This document shows, in pieces, positions 5,275-7,254 of a stretch of DNA of 7,254 nt. The first letter of the stretch is position 1. Every line of letters starts with the position of its first letter. Position numbers and translations under genes: made by a program. The DNA comes from JACRBT01 sp964474285. Its GTDB lineage: Bacteria; Chloroflexota; Dehalococcoidia; Tepidiformales; Tepidiformaceae. The stretch spans positions 1-7,254 of the forward strand of contig CAYYSD010000149.1 in assembly GCA_964474285.1 (NCBI GenBank). Reading direction: 5' to 3'. The notes below the pieces were generated by a model. The model was not told the DNA's origin and did no database searches. It was given only the letters and a program-made list of their open reading frames with translations.

Positions 5275-6690
5275 TTAGTCCCAGCGAGCGGGCATCGGGA
5301 TTTCGTCGATCTCGTCAGCGCCCACGGTCTTAACGATCGTGTCCCATTCCGCCAGCTCCCATTCGCTGACGAAGGTGATCGCGGAGCCGGTCTTCCCCGC
5401 GCGCGCCGTGCGGCCGATGCGGTGGATGTACTCTTCGCTGTTCTGGGGCACGTCGAAGTTGATCACGTGCTGGATATCAGGGACGTCGAGACCGCGCGCC
5501 GCGACATTGGTTGCCACGAGGAACTCGAGCCGCCCCGCCTTGAAGTCGCCCATCACGCGGTCGCGTTCGCCCTGGGGAAGGTCTCCATGGATGGCGCGCG
5601 CCGGGACATCGCAGGACTGGAGCTGGGCCGTGAGCCGGTCCACCCCCGCCTTGGTCCGCCGGAAGATCAGCGACCGCCCGAGGTCCATGGTCTCGTAGAG
5701 GTGGCGCAGAGCGAGGAATTTGTCGCGCTCCGGCACTTCGCAGAAATACTGAGCGACGCCTTCGGCCGTGCGCTGGTCGGGATCGACCGCCACTTCCACG
5801 GCGCGGCGCATGTAGCGGTGGACGATGCGCGCGATGGACATCGGCATCGTGGCGCTGAACAGCGCCGTTTGCCGCTGGCGGGGAGCATGACGAAGGATGC
5901 GGTCGATATCGCGAGCGAACCCGATGTCGAGCATCTGGTCGGCCTCATCGAGAATCACGAAGCGCACGCTGTCGAGGCGGAGGGTGCCACGCTCGAGGTG
6001 GTCGATGACACGGCCGGGTGTCCCGACAATAACCTGGGCAGCTCGTTCGAGCGCGGTGATGTCGGAGCGGACGCGGCGTCCGCCGACGAGGCCGAGCGCG
6101 GTGAATCCGTAGAACTTGCCCAGGTGCTCCATCGTCTCGAGAACCTGGTGCGCGAGTTCGCGCGTCGGCACCAGGATGATGGCCTGGCTGTCCGGCAGTG
6201 CGGGGTCGATGGCGCGCGCGACGGGAATGCCGAAGGCGAGCGTCTTGCCGGTGCCCGTCTGCGCCAGGCCGACGACGTCTTCGCCGGCGAGCATTTCGGG
6301 GAGTGCCTTCGCCTGGATCGGCGTCGGTGTTTCAAAGCCCATCGCCGCGATCGCGCGCAGGCCCGTTTCGTCGATGCCGAGCTCGCGAAACGCTGCGGAG
6401 ATTGGCGCCCGTGCTTCGGGGATCTTGGCGGTGGTCGTGCCGGTGGCGACTTCGCCCGCAGCGGTAGCCGCGGCACCGCCACGCCGGCCACGGCGGCGGC
6501 GGCGAGCCGGGGCGGTGGTCGCACCATGAGGGACAGGGGAATGGTGGTGGTCTGCCGGCCAGTTCTCCTGTTGGGAAGGGGCCTGGCGGCTGTCAGTGAC
6601 GGTGGCTGGAGCGGCTGAATCGGTGCGGCGAGGGGTTGGCGAATCGGCAGGTTCTGCCTTTTCGCGCTTGAACAGGGAGAGCAGTTTCAA
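5275..6690 (-). CDS. DEAD-box ATP-dependent RNA helicase, RhlE-like
   Basis: A 471-residue RNA helicase that would unwind short RNA duplexes in ribosome assembly or mRNA turnover. All core motifs are present: Q motif (GFETPTPIQ, 118-126), motif I AQTGTGKT (143-150), Ia PTRELA (175-180), Ib TPGR (224-227), II DEAD (248-251), III SAT (279-281), IV LIFRRTK (341-347), V ARGLD (398-402) and VI HRIGRTAR (423-430). The two RecA domains span about 95-300 and 310-470. The first 94 residues are low-complexity, with a PARRRRRGRRGG cluster at 61-72. RhlE-type enzymes usually carry such basic tails at the C-terminus, but here the protein stops at MPARWD soon after motif VI. The start is TTG at 6690, with AAAGGAA five bases upstream and an MKLLSLFKRE N-terminus. 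A promoter about 130 nt upstream implies a long leader, common in cold-regulated helicases. Assignment to RhlE rather than CsdA/DeaD rests on overall similarity. Confidence 0.95.
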   Translation of the reverse strand: MKLLSLFKREKAEPADSPTPRRTDSAAPATVTDSRQAPSQQENWPADHHHSPVPHGATTAPARRRRRGRRGGAAATAAGEVATGTTTAKIPEARAPISAAFRELGIDETGLRAIAAMGFETPTPIQAKALPEMLAGEDVVGLAQTGTGKTLAFGIPVARAIDPALPDSQAIILVPTRELAHQVLETMEHLGKFYGFTALGLVGGRRVRSDITALERAAQVIVGTPGRVIDHLERGTLRLDSVRFVILDEADQMLDIGFARDIDRILRHAPRQRQTALFSATMPMSIARIVHRYMRRAVEVAVDPDQRTAEGVAQYFCEVPERDKFLALRHLYETMDLGRSLIFRRTKAGVDRLTAQLQSCDVPARAIHGDLPQGERDRVMGDFKAGRLEFLVATNVAARGLDVPDIQHVINFDVPQNSEEYIHRIGRTARAGKTGSAITFVSEWELAEWDTIVKTVGADEIDEIPMPARWD

Positions 6691-6710
6691 CGAGTTCCTT
6701 TCAAAAGCAC

Positions 6711-6726
6711 CGCCAGCGCATTGGCG
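6711..6726 (-). other. small hairpin just upstream of the helicase ribosome binding site
   Basis: CGCCA and TGGCG form a 5-bp stem with a 6-nt loop. On the minus strand it is followed closely by GTGCTTTTG and then by the AAAGGAA ribosome binding site. A short stem followed by a four-T run could be a weak attenuator in the leader, or chance. There is no alternative antiterminator that I can defend. Confidence 0.25.
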
Positions 6727-6824
6727 ACGGTCTTCCGCGGTGGCTCGGATCTATCGGTGAAGTTGGGAACCGCGGCGCGAGGAGCTTCATGTCCAGCAGC
6801 CTGCAGTGGATGAGCCACGTACAG

Positions 6825-6833
6825 ATCGTAGCA
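6825..6833 (-). promoter_or_regulatory. putative extended -10 promoter of the helicase gene
   Basis: On the minus strand TGCTACGAT is an extended -10 (TGN plus TACGAT), lying in the 171-nt gap between the HAD gene stop and the helicase start. There is no good -35 at 17 bases, which is acceptable for extended -10 promoters. Transcription would begin near 6818, about 128 nt before the TTG start. The rest of the gap shows only the small hairpin near the ribosome binding site. Confidence 0.35.
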
Positions 6834-6861
6834 CACTTTGCGATGCCCCGTGATTGGGGTT

Positions 6862-7254
6862 CTACCGAAGGTTCCGGCCCACCACACGTTCGAGCTCGTC
6901 GAGCCCCGACAGCGTGTGATCGACGCGAATGGTCGTCATCCCCAGTTCGCGCGCTGCCTTCAGGTTGATGCCGAAATCATCAAGGAACACGCACTCTTCC
7001 GGCGAAACCTGCAGCAGCTCGCAGGTGTGCAGGTAGATGCGCGGGTCGGGTTTGCGCATGCCGACCTTCGCGGATTCGACCACCACTTCAAACAGCTCGT
7101 CGAGGCTCCAGATCGCCCCCGGCCGCGAATCGCCGCGCGCGACATTGTTCGTGATGCATCCAAGGCGCACGTGCCCGCGCAGCGCACGCACAGCGCCGAT
7201 CATCTCATCGCGCGTGTCGAGGCCAGCGTGGAAAGCGTCGAGAAACGCCGCACC
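6862..7254 (-). CDS. HAD-superfamily hydrolase, C-terminal part (5' end beyond the window)
   Basis: One hundred and thirty residues are visible, ending in a TAG stop; the frame is open to the window edge, so the N-terminus is missing. The part seen contains HAD motif II (GCITNN, Thr35 of the fragment), motif III Lys68 in KVGMRKPDPRIY and motif IV FLDDFGINLKAARELG with Asp92-Asp93. The catalytic DxD motif I and the cap domain lie outside. The sequence around motifs III and IV resembles the phosphatase domain at the N-terminus of mammalian soluble epoxide hydrolase and of ACAD10, that is, HAD subfamily IA. An internal ATG at 7203 is not the start, because family-like sequence (FHAGLDTRDEMIGAVRALR) runs upstream of it. 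It is probably a cytosolic phosphatase or dehalogenase-type enzyme; the substrate is unknown. Same strand as the helicase, with a 171-nt gap and a separate promoter likely. Confidence 0.88.
   Translation of the reverse strand, partial: GAAFLDAFHAGLDTRDEMIGAVRALRGHVRLGCITNNVARGDSRPGAIWSLDELFEVVVESAKVGMRKPDPRIYLHTCELLQVSPEECVFLDDFGINLKAARELGMTTIRVDHTLSGLDELERVVGRNLR

Noticed and set aside
6846..6859. CCCC/GGGG hairpin just after the HAD stop as a terminator
   Set aside because: The stem is only 4 bp and no T-run follows on the minus strand, so it is too weak to call.
6790..6860. Plus-strand ATG with a GAGGAG upstream in the helicase leader
   Set aside because: It reads into the HAD gene antisense with Arg/Pro-rich sequence and gives no recognisable protein.
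6687..6887. 66-residue minus-strand frame between the HAD and helicase genes
   Set aside because: It overlaps the HAD gene end and the putative helicase promoter, has no ribosome binding site or family-like motif, and ends at the helicase start.
1..7254. CRISPR array, tRNA/rRNA, transposon or defence system
   Set aside because: I saw no regularly spaced repeats, no cloverleaf or rRNA-like sequence, no transposase or integrase motifs, and no toxin-antitoxin or restriction gene.

Overview
This is a GC-rich, gene-dense bacterial chromosomal window. It holds eight protein genes I can support (one running off the right edge) and a possible 17-codon gene tail at the left edge. The F420/FMN-type luciferase-like oxidoreductase, the CysA/SseA-type sulfurtransferase next to a SufE-like protein, the GC-rich third codon positions, the GTG and TTG starts and the TANNNT-type -10 elements suggest Chloroflexota or Actinomycetota. 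No marker gene settles the phylum, so this is an inference. I see no rRNA, tRNA, CRISPR array, insertion sequence, integrase or phage gene.

Left block (about 81-2448, + strand): a promoter and strong ribosome binding site lead into a luciferase-like monooxygenase-family oxidoreductase. It is followed by a NudK-like Nudix gene and an overlapping TesB-like double-hotdog acyl-CoA thioesterase. The Nudix gene is the most striking feature. Its N-terminal and C-terminal parts match the NudK family, but about 65-70 residues between them, including most of the Nudix box, are missing without a frameshift.

Middle block (2453-4632): a minus-strand SRPBCC/START-like protein with a Pro-rich linker and a C-terminal membrane anchor ends 4 bases from the thioesterase stop, tail to tail. 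Divergent from it are a two-domain rhodanese (thiosulfate sulfurtransferase, active-site loop CRIGERS) and a SufE-like sulfur acceptor. This pairing resembles the mycobacterial sseA-Rv3284 arrangement and suggests a sulfur relay. The spacer before sufE can form a 13-bp stem that could affect access to its ribosome binding site.

Right block (4743-7254): a small protein with two helix-hairpin-helix repeats (DUF4332-like) ends at a strong bidirectional terminator shared with a convergent RhlE-type DEAD-box RNA helicase. The helicase starts at TTG, has an Arg-rich disordered tail at its N-terminus and probably a leader of about 130 nt. Beyond it, on the same strand, is the C-terminal part of a HAD-family hydrolase cut by the window edge.

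Most of the window is ordinary metabolism and housekeeping. I found no evidence of a new defence or mobile system. The best leads are the gutted Nudix gene, the sulfurtransferase/SufE pair with its structured spacer, the tail-anchored SRPBCC protein and the rearranged helicase tail.
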